Assembly (NCBI RefSeq): GCF_003248355.1
Contig: NZ_QKWY01000002.1
Location: 248,001-312,000, forward strand
Length of the DNA stretch: 64,000 nt
Origin: Streptomyces sp. AC1-42W
GTDB taxonomy: Bacteria; Actinomycetota; Actinomycetes; Streptomycetales; Streptomycetaceae
Direction: 5' to 3'
Below are positions 36,674 through 44,676 of the stretch, in pieces (position 1 is the stretch's first letter; the number at the start of each line of letters is the position of its first letter). The notes beneath the pieces were generated by a model. The model did not search any database. It worked only from the letters and a program-made list of their open reading frames with translations, and was not told the DNA's origin. The position numbers and the translations under genes are program-made.

Positions 36674-37103
36674 TGACTCAAATCTTCGACCTGGCGAATT
36701 CGAAATAGCGGATCAAGAAGAGAGGCTTTGGCGCCAAGTTCACCCAATCTGGATTCATGAAGGTCGAGTCACCAGTCAACTCTTCAGTCCCACCCCGAAG
36801 GACTCGGGCGAGGTATCTGTAACTAGAGCGTCGTTTGTTAGCCCCGAAGACGCTCACCAATATCACACCGAGACACTTAATTTGAAGTCGGCTGGCGTTT
36901 ATTGCGTCGACATCGCAGAGGTTCAAGAGGTAAACCTCAGAGCCGTTGACGATTCTCAAGTTGAGGACGACGAAGAGCGTCCTCCGGCACATGCCTTCGT
37001 TGACTTCAAGGCTGTTGCGAGCCCCAAGCAACGGAAGAAGCGAGCGAGCCTCTTGCGCGACAAGGCAGAGAAGCGAGGGTGGCAATACGGGCCGACAGTT
37101 TGA
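36663..37103 (+). CDS. Hypothetical protein, second gene of the two-gene island module
   Basis: This 146-residue protein resembles a widespread uncharacterised family whose members share ERLWRQVHPIWIHEGRVTSQ, LFSPTPKDSGEVSVTRASFV and a PAHAFVDFKAV end. I know the pattern from other bacteria but no function for it. The C-terminus is Lys/Arg-rich. It overlaps the preceding gene by 11 bp and has the same lower GC content. The pair ends about 250 bp before the right attachment repeat, a common location for passenger genes. Confidence 0.75.
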   Translation: MSADDSNLRPGEFEIADQEERLWRQVHPIWIHEGRVTSQLFSPTPKDSGEVSVTRASFVSPEDAHQYHTETLNLKSAGVYCVDIAEVQEVNLRAVDDSQVEDDEERPPAHAFVDFKAVASPKQRKKRASLLRDKAEKRGWQYGPTV

Positions 37104-37350
37104 GGGATTTTCCTTGGCAACCAGCCGGCGACCGCGGGCCGCGCCATGGCGTACTGGAACGACTGGGGGACACGCCGTGAACACTGGGATGCATCCTTCG
37201 GGCGCGGGCCTGGCCTCGTAGAGGTTGGATTTTGTGGTCTCAATTCTGGTCTCATTCATCCCCGTCCGACCGCGTTCAGACGAGGCCACCCCGAACGTTC
37301 CGCCGCAGGTCAGGACACGTACGGCCCCCGCCGGACCCCCATACGAACAT

Positions 37351-37444
37351 TTGGAAAGCGTGTTGGGGGCAACCCCTCACGAGTTCGAATCTCGTATCCT
37401 CCGCCAGTGCCTCACCGGGCACGTTGTCGAAGGGCCCCACCGCT
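37351..37444 (+). repeat. Island attachment repeat, right copy (attR, tRNA-Ser 3' fragment)
   Basis: It is a 94-bp copy of 23967-24060 with one mismatch. It begins in the anticodon loop and so cannot make a tRNA. The sequence beyond it diverges from the left copy and runs into an insertion sequence 14 bp later. Confidence 0.92.
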
Positions 37445-37458
37445 TGCTTCAGTTCTAG

Positions 37459-39236
37459 TCCCGTACTTCGCGGGTCGTTGATTCGTATGGTGTGACCGGT
37501 CTGGGAGTGTCCCGGGCCGGTCGTATGGCGTTGGTCCGGATGTGTCGATGACTTCCCGGTCCCCGCGGCCACGATCTGAGCGTCAGCGCCTTGAAGTGGT
37601 GGTGACGTCCGTGGTGGAGAAGCGTCTGGGCGCTCTGCCTGTCGCTGCCGAGTTTCTGCGCCGGCTGGACGTCGCGGGGATCGTCGACGAAGTGTGTCCA
37701 GGCGGTGCGAGCGCCCATCTGACGCACGGGCAGGTCATCGAGGCACTGGTGGCCAACCGGCTGACCTCGCCCGCACCACTGGTGCGCGTCGGGGACTGGG
37801 CGAGGACCTGGGCGGTGGAGGAGGTCTTCGGTATCACGCCGGACCTCCTCAATGATGACCGCCTGGCCCGCGCCCTGGACGCGATCGCTCCGAAGCTGGA
37901 GGTCATCGCGGGCACGGTCGGCGCTCGGGCGATCACCGAGTTCGGGATCGATGTCTCGCGGCTGCACTGGGACATGACCAGCATGTCCGTCCATGGCGCT
38001 TTCCCTGCCGAGGAGCAGGACGAGCGGTACCCGCTCATCGCCTGCAACGGGCATCCAAAGGACCGGCGCGTGGATCTGAAACAGATCCAGTCCGGGCTCG
38101 CGGTCTCGGCCGACGGCGGTATCCCCGTCCACTCCCGGGTCTTCGACGGCGCCGCGGCCGAGGCCAGCCAGGTCGTCGGGGCGATGAAAGACCTGCGGTC
38201 GATGGCCGGCACCCACGAGTTTCTGATGGTCGCCGACTCCAAACTGGTGTCCTACTCCAACATCACCGCCCTGCTTGAGGCCGGTGTGGAGTTCATCGCG
38301 CCCGTCCCGGCCGCGCAGATCAAGGACGAGGTCTACGCGGTCCTGGATCCCCAGCAGGCGCAGGCCGTCGACTGGGTGCCCGGGCGGGACGAGAGGAAAC
38401 CGGAGACGGAACGGGAGACCTACCGAGTCCTGGAGGACATTCACACGCTGACCGGGCGCCGCAAAAGCGACCCGTCGCTGACGGTGCGCCGGATCCTGGT
38501 GCATTCCACCGCCGTCGCGGCCGGCCAGCGGGCGGCCCGGGCCAAGCGACTGGCCAAGGCCGCCGAAGACCTCGACAAGCTCGCCGGTGCGGCAGGCGGA
38601 CGGCACTACAAGACCCGGGAGAAGATCGTCGCCCGGATCGGCGTCGTCACCGCCAAGCGCCGTGTCACCTCCTGCCTGCGCTGGCAGATCACCGCCGACG
38701 AGCAGGGCACCCCGGGCCTCACCTGGCACTTCGACCAGGACGTGCTGGAAGCCGAAGCCGCCGTTGACGGCTGGTGGGCGCTGATCACCAGCGTCCCGGC
38801 CGAGAAGGCCGGACCCGCCCACGTCCTGATTCAGTACAAGGGCCAGGGCACCGTCGAGCGGCGCTACCACGACTTCAAGGGCCCCCTCGCGGTCGCACCG
38901 GTCTTCGTGCAGCACAACCGGCGCGTCGCCGCGCTCATCCAGGTCATCTGCCTGGCCCTGCTCGTCTTCTGTCTGATTGAGCGGCAGGTCAGACGCGCTC
39001 TGGGCCCCGACGAGACCATGGCCGGCCTCTACCCGGACAACCGACGGGTCCGCCCTACCGGCCGCATGATCCTCTACCACCTCGGCGAACTCACCCTCCG
39101 GATCGGAAACGTCACCGACCCGCCAACCGTCCAGATCAACCGCGGCGTCCAACTCCACCTCCTCGACCTCCTCGACACCGACATCGGACAAACCCGCTGG
39201 CCACAGACCTGAAACGGTCACCCGCGAAGTACGGGT
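37459..39236. mobile_element. IS1634-like insertion sequence flanked by CTAG
   Basis: The 1,778-bp element has 16-bp perfect terminal inverted repeats (CCCGTACTTCGCGGGT) one base inside each end. CTAG stands directly outside both ends (37455-37458 and 39237-39240), probably a target duplication. It carries one intact transposase. Confidence 0.85.
37542..39212 (+). CDS. IS1634-family transposase (DUF4277 plus DDE domain)
   Basis: The 556-residue protein has an N-terminal DUF4277-like part (residues 20-110, with LTHGQVIEALVANRLTSPAP and LLNDDRLARALDAI). The DDE domain has HWDMTSMSVHGAFP (first Asp), FLMVADSKLVSYSN (second Asp) and a late GQGTVERRYHDFKGPLAVAP segment with Glu. The start may be GTG 37542 or ATG 37548. 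The frame is intact from end to end. The IS1634 family assignment is from domain order and length. Confidence 0.85.
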   Translation: MSMTSRSPRPRSERQRLEVVVTSVVEKRLGALPVAAEFLRRLDVAGIVDEVCPGGASAHLTHGQVIEALVANRLTSPAPLVRVGDWARTWAVEEVFGITPDLLNDDRLARALDAIAPKLEVIAGTVGARAITEFGIDVSRLHWDMTSMSVHGAFPAEEQDERYPLIACNGHPKDRRVDLKQIQSGLAVSADGGIPVHSRVFDGAAAEASQVVGAMKDLRSMAGTHEFLMVADSKLVSYSNITALLEAGVEFIAPVPAAQIKDEVYAVLDPQQAQAVDWVPGRDERKPETERETYRVLEDIHTLTGRRKSDPSLTVRRILVHSTAVAAGQRAARAKRLAKAAEDLDKLAGAAGGRHYKTREKIVARIGVVTAKRRVTSCLRWQITADEQGTPGLTWHFDQDVLEAEAAVDGWWALITSVPAEKAGPAHVLIQYKGQGTVERRYHDFKGPLAVAPVFVQHNRRVAALIQVICLALLVFCLIERQVRRALGPDETMAGLYPDNRRVRPTGRMILYHLGELTLRIGNVTDPPTVQINRGVQLHLLDLLDTDIGQTRWPQT

Positions 39237-39240
39237 CTAG

Positions 39241-40900
39241 CCTCGGGCTTTCATGAGGTGGGCTGTCCGAAGCGTGATCGAAAACGTGAGAAGTGCTCCT
39301 GACCTGCAACGATGGGACTTGTCGAAGGTCCAGATCGTGCCGTGGAAAGAAGCACTTCTCAGGTGAAGAAGCGTATCGGGTCGTACCCGCGTATCCGCAT
39401 CGAGGGCGGCGGCCGGGCGGTGGTCTCCCAGGCCGGGGGCGTGCTGCTGGTCGAGACGGTCCGCAAGGCCGGGCTGGACACCGCGATATCCGCGGCGCTG
39501 GCGCCGTGGCGGAAGGCTCGGGCGGTGCACGACCCGGGCAAGATCCTGCTGGACGTGGCCCTCGCGGTCGCGCTGGGCGGCGACTGCCTGGCCGATGCCG
39601 GGATGCTGCGGGCCGAGCCGGCCGTGTTCGGCCCGGTGGCCTCCGACCCGACCGTCTCCCGCCTCGTCGACACCCTGGCCGAGTCCGGCCCGAAGGCTCT
39701 GAACGCGATCCGGTCCGCGCGGGCCGAAGTACGCGAACGAATATGGAAGTTGGCGGGATCCTCGTCGCCGGACGCCTCCGGGCAGGTGATCGTCGACCTG
39801 GACGGGGTGCTGGTACTGGCCCACTCCGACAAGCAGGACGCGGCCGCGACCTGGAAGAAGACCTTCGGACATCACCCGCTGGTGGGCTTCGTCGACCACG
39901 GAAGCGGCGGCACCGGCGAGCCGGTGGCCGCGCTGCTGCGGCCCGGGAACGCGGGCAGCAACACCGCCGCCGACCACATCACCACGGCCCGACTCGCCCT
40001 GGCCCAACTGCCGAACAAGTACCGGCGCGGACGCCAGACGCTCATTCGTACCGACTCCGGCGGTGGCACCCACGAGTTCGTCGCCTGGCTCGCCCAGCGG
40101 GGCAGGTGGCTGTCGTACTCGGTCGGCATGACCATCACCGACGCCATCCACCAGGCCGTCCTCAAGATCCCGCCCGCCGCCTGGACAGTGGCCGTCGAAC
40201 CGGAAGGTGAGATCCGTGACGGCGCCTGGGTCGCCGAACTCGACGGTGACGTCCTCAAGGGCTGGCCGCAGGGGATGCGGCTGATCGTCCGCAAGGAACG
40301 CCCGCACCCCGGCGCCCAGTTGCGCCTCACCGATGCCGACGGACTGCGGCTCACGGCGTTCGCGACCAACACCACCGGCGTTCCGATCGCCGCACTCGAA
40401 CTCCGGCACCGCCAACGCGCGAGAGCCGAGGACCGCATCCGAAACGCCCGCGCCACCGGCCTGCGCAACCTGCCACTCCACGACGCCGCACAGAACCAGA
40501 TCTGGCTGGAGATCGTCCAAATCGCCCTCGACCTGCTGGCCTGGATGCCCATGCTCGCCCTCACCGGGCAAACCCGCAGGTGGGAGCCCCGGCGGCTGAG
40601 GCTCCGACTGTTTTCCGCCGCCGCTCAGCTCGTCACCACCGCCCGCCGCCGACACCTGAGATTCGCAGGCCACTGGCCCTGGACCGACCTGATCACCGAC
40701 GCCATCGCCCGACTCGAAGCTCTCCCGAACCCCGGCTGACCAGCACGTCCCCGCCCCTGCGAGCAGCACCACCCCGACCGGAGCCGTGGAACCCGGCGCC
40801 CACCCGACGCGACAGCCGGGCCATCAGCCTGCCCGCCACCCGCCCGAACAGCCGAAACGGCCCGCCGGAGGAACCGACGGACCGTCACGAAAGATCGAGG
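39241..40900. mobile_element. IS1380-like insertion sequence flanked by CTAG
   Basis: The 1,660-bp element has imperfect terminal repeats (CCTCGGGCTTTCATGA against CCTCGATCTTTCGTGA, 13 of 16). It lies between CTAG at 39237-39240, shared with the preceding element, and CTAG at 40901-40904. Confidence 0.8.
39363..40739 (+). CDS. IS1380-family transposase
   Basis: The 458-residue protein has the IS1380 layout. PGKILLDVALAVALGGDCLA and ASDPTVSRLVDTLAE lie in the N-terminal part. The DDE core has VIVDLDGVLVLAHSDKQDAA (first Asp), TLIRTDSGGGTHEFVAWLA (second Asp) and a long insertion before LEIVQIALDLLAWMPMLALT. I chose the GTG at 39363, which gives the basic start MKKRIGSYPRIRI; the frame stays open for 17 codons upstream. 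The gene is intact. Confidence 0.87.
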   Translation: MKKRIGSYPRIRIEGGGRAVVSQAGGVLLVETVRKAGLDTAISAALAPWRKARAVHDPGKILLDVALAVALGGDCLADAGMLRAEPAVFGPVASDPTVSRLVDTLAESGPKALNAIRSARAEVRERIWKLAGSSSPDASGQVIVDLDGVLVLAHSDKQDAAATWKKTFGHHPLVGFVDHGSGGTGEPVAALLRPGNAGSNTAADHITTARLALAQLPNKYRRGRQTLIRTDSGGGTHEFVAWLAQRGRWLSYSVGMTITDAIHQAVLKIPPAAWTVAVEPEGEIRDGAWVAELDGDVLKGWPQGMRLIVRKERPHPGAQLRLTDADGLRLTAFATNTTGVPIAALELRHRQRARAEDRIRNARATGLRNLPLHDAAQNQIWLEIVQIALDLLAWMPMLALTGQTRRWEPRRLRLRLFSAAAQLVTTARRRHLRFAGHWPWTDLITDAIARLEALPNPG

Positions 40901-40905
40901 CTAGT

Positions 40906-42217
40906 GGTCGTCGCAACACCCCAGCTCAAGGGGTGTCATGGACTTCGAAATCCGCAAGGACAGGAACCGGCAGGGGCGCAAGCCGTTGACCCGGGAACGG
41001 GCCGCATACTTCCAGCTCATGGAGCAGGGTTACAGCACCCGGGAAGCGGCCCGGATCGTCGGCATCGACCGCCGCACGGGCAAGAAGTGGCGCAACGGTC
41101 ACAAGAGGGGCCGCAAGGCAGTTCCTCCGATCTACCCGCAGCACGGGCACGGGTCCGTGGCTGCGGGAGATCTGGAGGCGCCGTCTTGCGGCCCCTCGCG
41201 GTTTCTCCAGGAGCGCGACCGCATCCACATTGCCGACCGGCTGCGCGAGAGGGCGTCCATCCGGCAGATCGCCGCCGAGCTGGGCCGCAGCCCGTCCACC
41301 ATCAGCCGCGAGATACGCCGCAACCGGCGGACCATGCCCAAGGGAGGCTGGTACTACCGGCCTCACACCGCCCAGGCCCGCGCGGACGCCCGCCGGCCCC
41401 GCCCGAAGACCGGCAAGATCGGCCACAACCCCGAACTGCGGGACTTCATCCAGGACCACCTCACGATGCGGTGGAGCCCTGAGCAGATCTGCCAGGCTCT
41501 GCGGGCACGCTTCCCCGACCGGCCGGAGATGCACGTGACCCACGAGACGATCTACCAGGCCCTCTACGTCCAGGGCCGCGGAGAACTCCGCCGGGAGCTG
41601 ACCAAGTCCCTGCGCACGGGCCGGGCCCGCCGGCGTCCGCGGCGCCAGGCCCACAAGCGCACCTCCCGCCCCATCAAGGACATGGTCCTGATCAGTGAAC
41701 GCCCTGCCGAAGCCGCTGACAGGGCCGTCCCCGGTCACTGGGAAGGCGACCTCATCATCGGCAAGGACGGCCGCTCCGCCATCGGCACCCTCGTCGAGCG
41801 GGCCACCCGCTACGTGATGCTCGTGCACCTGCCGATCGGGCACAGTGCTGTCGCGACCCGCAACGCGCTCGCCGCCACTGTCCAGGCCCTGCCGCCGCAT
41901 CTATGGCGTTCCCTGACCTGGGACCAGGGCTCGGAGATGGCCGCCCACAAAGCCTTCACCGTGGCCACGAACATCCCCGTCTACTTCTGCGACCCGGCCA
42001 GTCCCTGGCAGCGGGGATCGAACGAGAACACCAACGGCCTGCTGCGGCAGTACTTCCCCAAGGGCACCGACCTGAGCGCTCACACCCCCGACCACCTGGA
42101 GCTCGTGGCCGCCGAACTCAACAGCCGCCCACGCAAAACGCTCGGCTGGGAAACCCCAGCCGAGCGCCTCGCTAAGCTACTGGACCTAGCCAGCTGACCA
42201 GCAGTGTTGCAACGACC
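40906..42217. mobile_element. IS30-family insertion sequence
   Basis: The 1,312-bp element ends in GGTCGTCGCAACAC on the left and, read inward from the right, GGTCGTTGCAACAC (13 of 14). It begins one base after the CTAG of the preceding element. I see no clear target duplication, so one junction may have been remodelled. Confidence 0.8.
40938..42197 (+). CDS. IS30-family transposase
   Basis: The 419-residue protein has two N-terminal helix-turn-helix regions (LMEQGYSTREAARIVGIDRR and ASIRQIAAELGRSPSTISRE) and the IS30 DDE catalytic domain. The first Asp is in PGHWEGDLIIGKDGRSAIG, the second in SLTWDQGSEMAAHKAF, and Glu in QRGSNENTNGLLRQYFPKGT. All three acidic residues are present and the frame is whole, so it may be functional. 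Confidence 0.92.
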   Translation: MDFEIRKDRNRQGRKPLTRERAAYFQLMEQGYSTREAARIVGIDRRTGKKWRNGHKRGRKAVPPIYPQHGHGSVAAGDLEAPSCGPSRFLQERDRIHIADRLRERASIRQIAAELGRSPSTISREIRRNRRTMPKGGWYYRPHTAQARADARRPRPKTGKIGHNPELRDFIQDHLTMRWSPEQICQALRARFPDRPEMHVTHETIYQALYVQGRGELRRELTKSLRTGRARRRPRRQAHKRTSRPIKDMVLISERPAEAADRAVPGHWEGDLIIGKDGRSAIGTLVERATRYVMLVHLPIGHSAVATRNALAATVQALPPHLWRSLTWDQGSEMAAHKAFTVATNIPVYFCDPASPWQRGSNENTNGLLRQYFPKGTDLSAHTPDHLELVAAELNSRPRKTLGWETPAERLAKLLDLAS

Positions 42218-42396
42218 CCTCGAATTCGCCCCCGGACGGGCCCGCTTCCGCATGTTCCGGCGAAGTCCGCGCTCACGCCCGCCACGCCGTACCGGAGGAT
42301 CTGCACCGGCTGGAACCCCCCGTCCACCGCGCCGCGCGGCCGATACCCGATCGGCTGCACGGCCGGGGCGGGCTATGCTCGGGGGTGATGTGCCGA

Positions 42397-42470
42397 GGGC
42401 CGTTAGCTCAATTGGTCAGAGCAGCGGACTTTTAATCCGTTGGTTGTGGGTTCGAGTCCCACACGGCCTA
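42397..42470 (+). tRNA. tRNA-Lys(TTT)
   Basis: The acceptor GGGCCGT pairs with ACGGCCT, discriminator A. The anticodon stem closes loop CTTTTAA, giving anticodon TTT. CCA is not encoded. TATGCT (42373-42378) upstream is a plausible -10 element. Confidence 0.96.
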
Positions 42471-42508
42471 CCGAACATCGGGGCGGAACGCTCCCCCTGA
42501 ACAGCGAA

Positions 42509-42546
42509 GGAGCGCCCCGTCCGGCTTGTGCCGGGCGGGGCGCTCC
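42509..42546. terminator. Terminator between tRNA-Lys and the convergent secreted-protein gene
   Basis: A 17-bp stem beginning GGAGCGCCCCGTCCGGC, with one G-T pair and a 4-nt loop, lies 38 bp after the tRNA and 14 bp before the convergent stop. Confidence 0.82.
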
Positions 42547-42559
42547 GTCGTGTGCGGGG

Positions 42560-43126
42560 TCAGTCGCAGTAGTTGGCGGTGTACGAGGCGAAGACCGGGC
42601 TGCCCTGGTCGCGGTCGCCGTTCTTGTAGATGATGTAGCGGCCGGTCGTGGCGCGGAGCAGGTCGAGGTCGTGGGCGGCGCCGTCGTAGCGGACGCGGAG
42701 GGACTTGCCGTCGGCGGTGCTGCCGGAGACGTAGCGGAGCTTGCTGTCGGCGTGGCCGAAGGTGTTCTTGCCGACCCGGCCGTCGGCGCTCAGGCCCCAG
42801 GTGGCCTGGAGCTTCTTGGTGGCGTACGTGGTGTTGGGGCCGAAGTTCCCGTCGATGTCCGAGAGGTCGAAGTCGGAGCCGTTCGACTCGTTGGCGCCCT
42901 CGGCCCACAGGATCTGCTGCCAGAGGCAGACGGCCGACGAGCTGGAGTAGGACGAGCTGGTCAGCTCGCCCTCGTCGCCGAAGTCGTCCGTCCAGGTGCC
43001 GGCGCCGCTGATGTAGCCGCCGCTCGCCGAAGCGGAGGCGGGCGAGGCGCTGACCGCCAGGGCGGTGGCGGCGAGCGTGGCCACGACGGTGGCGCCGAGG
43101 CGGGTGCGTGTCATGCGGAGGTTCAT
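42560..43126 (-). CDS. Secreted peptidoglycan-binding domain protein
   Basis: The 188-residue protein has a Sec-type signal peptide (basic MNLRMTRTRLG, hydrophobic ATVVATLAATALAV, Ala-rich cleavage region near residue 33). The mature part holds one PG_binding_1 domain: AVCLWQQILWAEG then LSDIDGNFGPNTTYATKKLQ and SADGRVGKNTFG (about residues 64-125). The tail has paired tyrosines and a final Cys. The ATG at 43126 follows GGGGAG. It probably binds cell-wall peptides outside the membrane. The same domain type ends the neighbouring kinase gene, which suggests a related role. Confidence 0.87.
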   Translation of the reverse strand: MNLRMTRTRLGATVVATLAATALAVSASPASASASGGYISGAGTWTDDFGDEGELTSSSYSSSSAVCLWQQILWAEGANESNGSDFDLSDIDGNFGPNTTYATKKLQATWGLSADGRVGKNTFGHADSKLRYVSGSTADGKSLRVRYDGAAHDLDLLRATTGRYIIYKNGDRDQGSPVFASYTANYCD

Positions 43127-43225
43127 GGGTCTGTCTCCCCGTTCGTCCGGTGCTGCGGGCGTCTGCAGGGACATCGTGCGGGCGGTGACCGGCCACGGGT
43201 ACCTGCATAGTTGCAGGGTCCGGGG

Positions 43226-44676
43226 TCAGGACTCCGCCGGGCCCTCGCGCAGCGCGCGCCAGGTCGCGGGGCCGACCATGCCGTCGGCGTCCAGGCCCGC
43301 CCGGGTCTGGAACGTGACGACGGCCCGGTGGGTCATCGGGCCGAAGTCGCCGTCCACCTCGCCGACCTCCGTGACGCCGTGCAGGTACCGCAGGAGGCAT
43401 TGCAGCTCGCGGACCTGGCTGCCGCCGTCGCCGCGCTGGATGGTGAAGTCCCAGGTGCCGCTGTTGCCGGCCATGTAGCCCGTACGGTGCGAGGCGTCCT
43501 CGTACAGCACCGTCCGTTCGCAGGTCGGCGGCTCGGCCGCGGCCGCGTCCGGGTCCCAGGGCGAGGCGAGCAGCAGCGCGGCCGTGCCCGCGACCCCGTG
43601 CCCGCGACCGCAGCCGCGAGGCCCGTGACGAGGGCGGGGCGCGTCCACTGCCGGGGCCGCAGCCTGGGCAGCCGGGCCGAGCGTGCGGCACCGGCGGCGG
43701 CCTCGACCCGGCGGAGCAGGTCCTCGGTGCCGGTGGCGCGGGCACGGTGGTCCGGGGCGAGGCAGTCGTGCAGGATGTCGCGCCAGGCGTCGGGGAGGGC
43801 GGGCGAGAGCCGCAGCCCCTCGGTGCCGCGCGCGTACCGGGTCGCCGCGTCGGCGCGGGCCTCGGCGGAGGCGCCGGGGAGCGGGAACTCGCCGGTCAGG
43901 ACGACATGGGCGAGGACGCCGAACGCCCAGACGTCGGCGGAGGGGCGGATGCGGGTGCCGCGCTCGTCGACGACGGGCCAGAGCAGTTCGGGCGGGGTGT
44001 AGTCGGGGGTGGCGAAGGCCGGGGTGTAGGCGTGGGTGCCCTGCATCTCGGCCGCCATGTTGAAATCGGCGAGCCGGGCGGAGCCGTCCGCCATGAGCAG
44101 CACGTTGGCCGGCTTCAGGTCGCCGTGCACCCAGCCCGCGTGGTGCAGCTGGTGCAGGCCCTCGCAGACCTGGGCCAGCAGGGCGGGCCCGGCGTCGGGA
44201 ACGGCGGTACGGGCCAGCAGGGCGTCCAGGGAGCCTTCCGCCCGTTCCAGTACGAGGACGGTCGCGCCGTCCAGTTCGGGGTGGTCCGGGTCGTCGACGG
44301 TCAGGGTGTCGTACATCCGGATCAGCCGGGGCGAGCGCAGCCGCCGCAGCAACTGCACCTCGCGCTCGGCGAGGTCGCGCAGATGCTCCAGCTGGCGCGG
44401 GGTGCGGGTGCCGGTGGGCAGGAACTTGAGCGCGGCCCGGAGCGGGGGTCCGCCGTCGTGCGCGTCCTCGGTGCTCCGCCCGGCCCGTGCGCCGCGTGCG
44501 CCCCTGACGCCCCGTCCGTCCAGCCCGTCCCGTCCGTCCCGCTCGTCCTTCGGTTCCCGGTCGCGGGTCGCTTCGTACACCGTGGCGAACGCGCCCGACG
44601 CGATGGGTTCGCGTACCTCCCACGGGCCGACGCGGTAGCCCCTGGGCACGGGCACCGCGTACGGCGGCGCGGTCAT
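43226..44676 (-). pseudogene. Membrane Ser/Thr protein kinase with extracellular peptidoglycan-binding domain, frameshifted
   Basis: From the ATG at 44676 the frame encodes a Hanks-type kinase: glycine loop IASGAFATVYEA, Lys in ALKFLP, catalytic loop WVHGDLKPANVLL and DFN in place of DFG. About residue 355 it enters a membrane helix (LVTGLAAAVAG). There a 14-bp tandem duplication (43582-43609) shifts the frame, and the rest is out-of-frame Arg/Pro/Thr sequence ending at 43333. In the other frame the protein would continue TAALLLASPWDPDAA and a PG_binding_1 domain (DFGPMTHRAVVTFQ, GMVGPATWRAL) to the stop at 43226. Removing one 14-bp copy restores a continuous helix, so the break looks recent. 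Its start overlaps the FHA-like gene by 4 bp. Confidence 0.85.
43582..43609. repeat. 14-bp tandem duplication causing the kinase frameshift
   Basis: CCGTGCCCGCGACC occurs twice in direct succession. As 14 is not a multiple of three, the second copy breaks the reading frame in the transmembrane segment. Confidence 0.93.

Larger units (their letters stand above)
23967..37444. mobile_element. Genomic island integrated at tRNA-Ser(GGA), integrase not found
   Basis: A 13.4-kb segment is bounded by a 94-bp direct repeat of the tRNA-Ser 3' half, the hallmark of tyrosine-recombinase integration. The left copy rebuilds an intact tRNA and the right copy is only a 3' fragment. Inside are a divergent gene cluster of unknown purpose (24086-34082), an IS5-family element and a lower-GC two-gene module. 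I find no integrase, excisionase, replication or transfer gene, so the element is probably no longer mobile by itself. Three insertion sequences start 14 bp beyond the right repeat. Confidence 0.85.

Noticed and set aside
24061-37350. An integrase or excisionase for the island
   Set aside because: I read every frame of reasonable length and saw no tyrosine or serine recombinase motif; only an IS5-type DDE transposase is present.
37351-37444. A second tRNA-Ser gene
   Set aside because: The sequence starts at the anticodon loop; the acceptor 5' strand and D arm are absent, so it is an attachment-site remnant.
37459-42217. A composite transposon
   Set aside because: The three elements belong to different families and enclose no passenger genes, so independent insertions explain them better.
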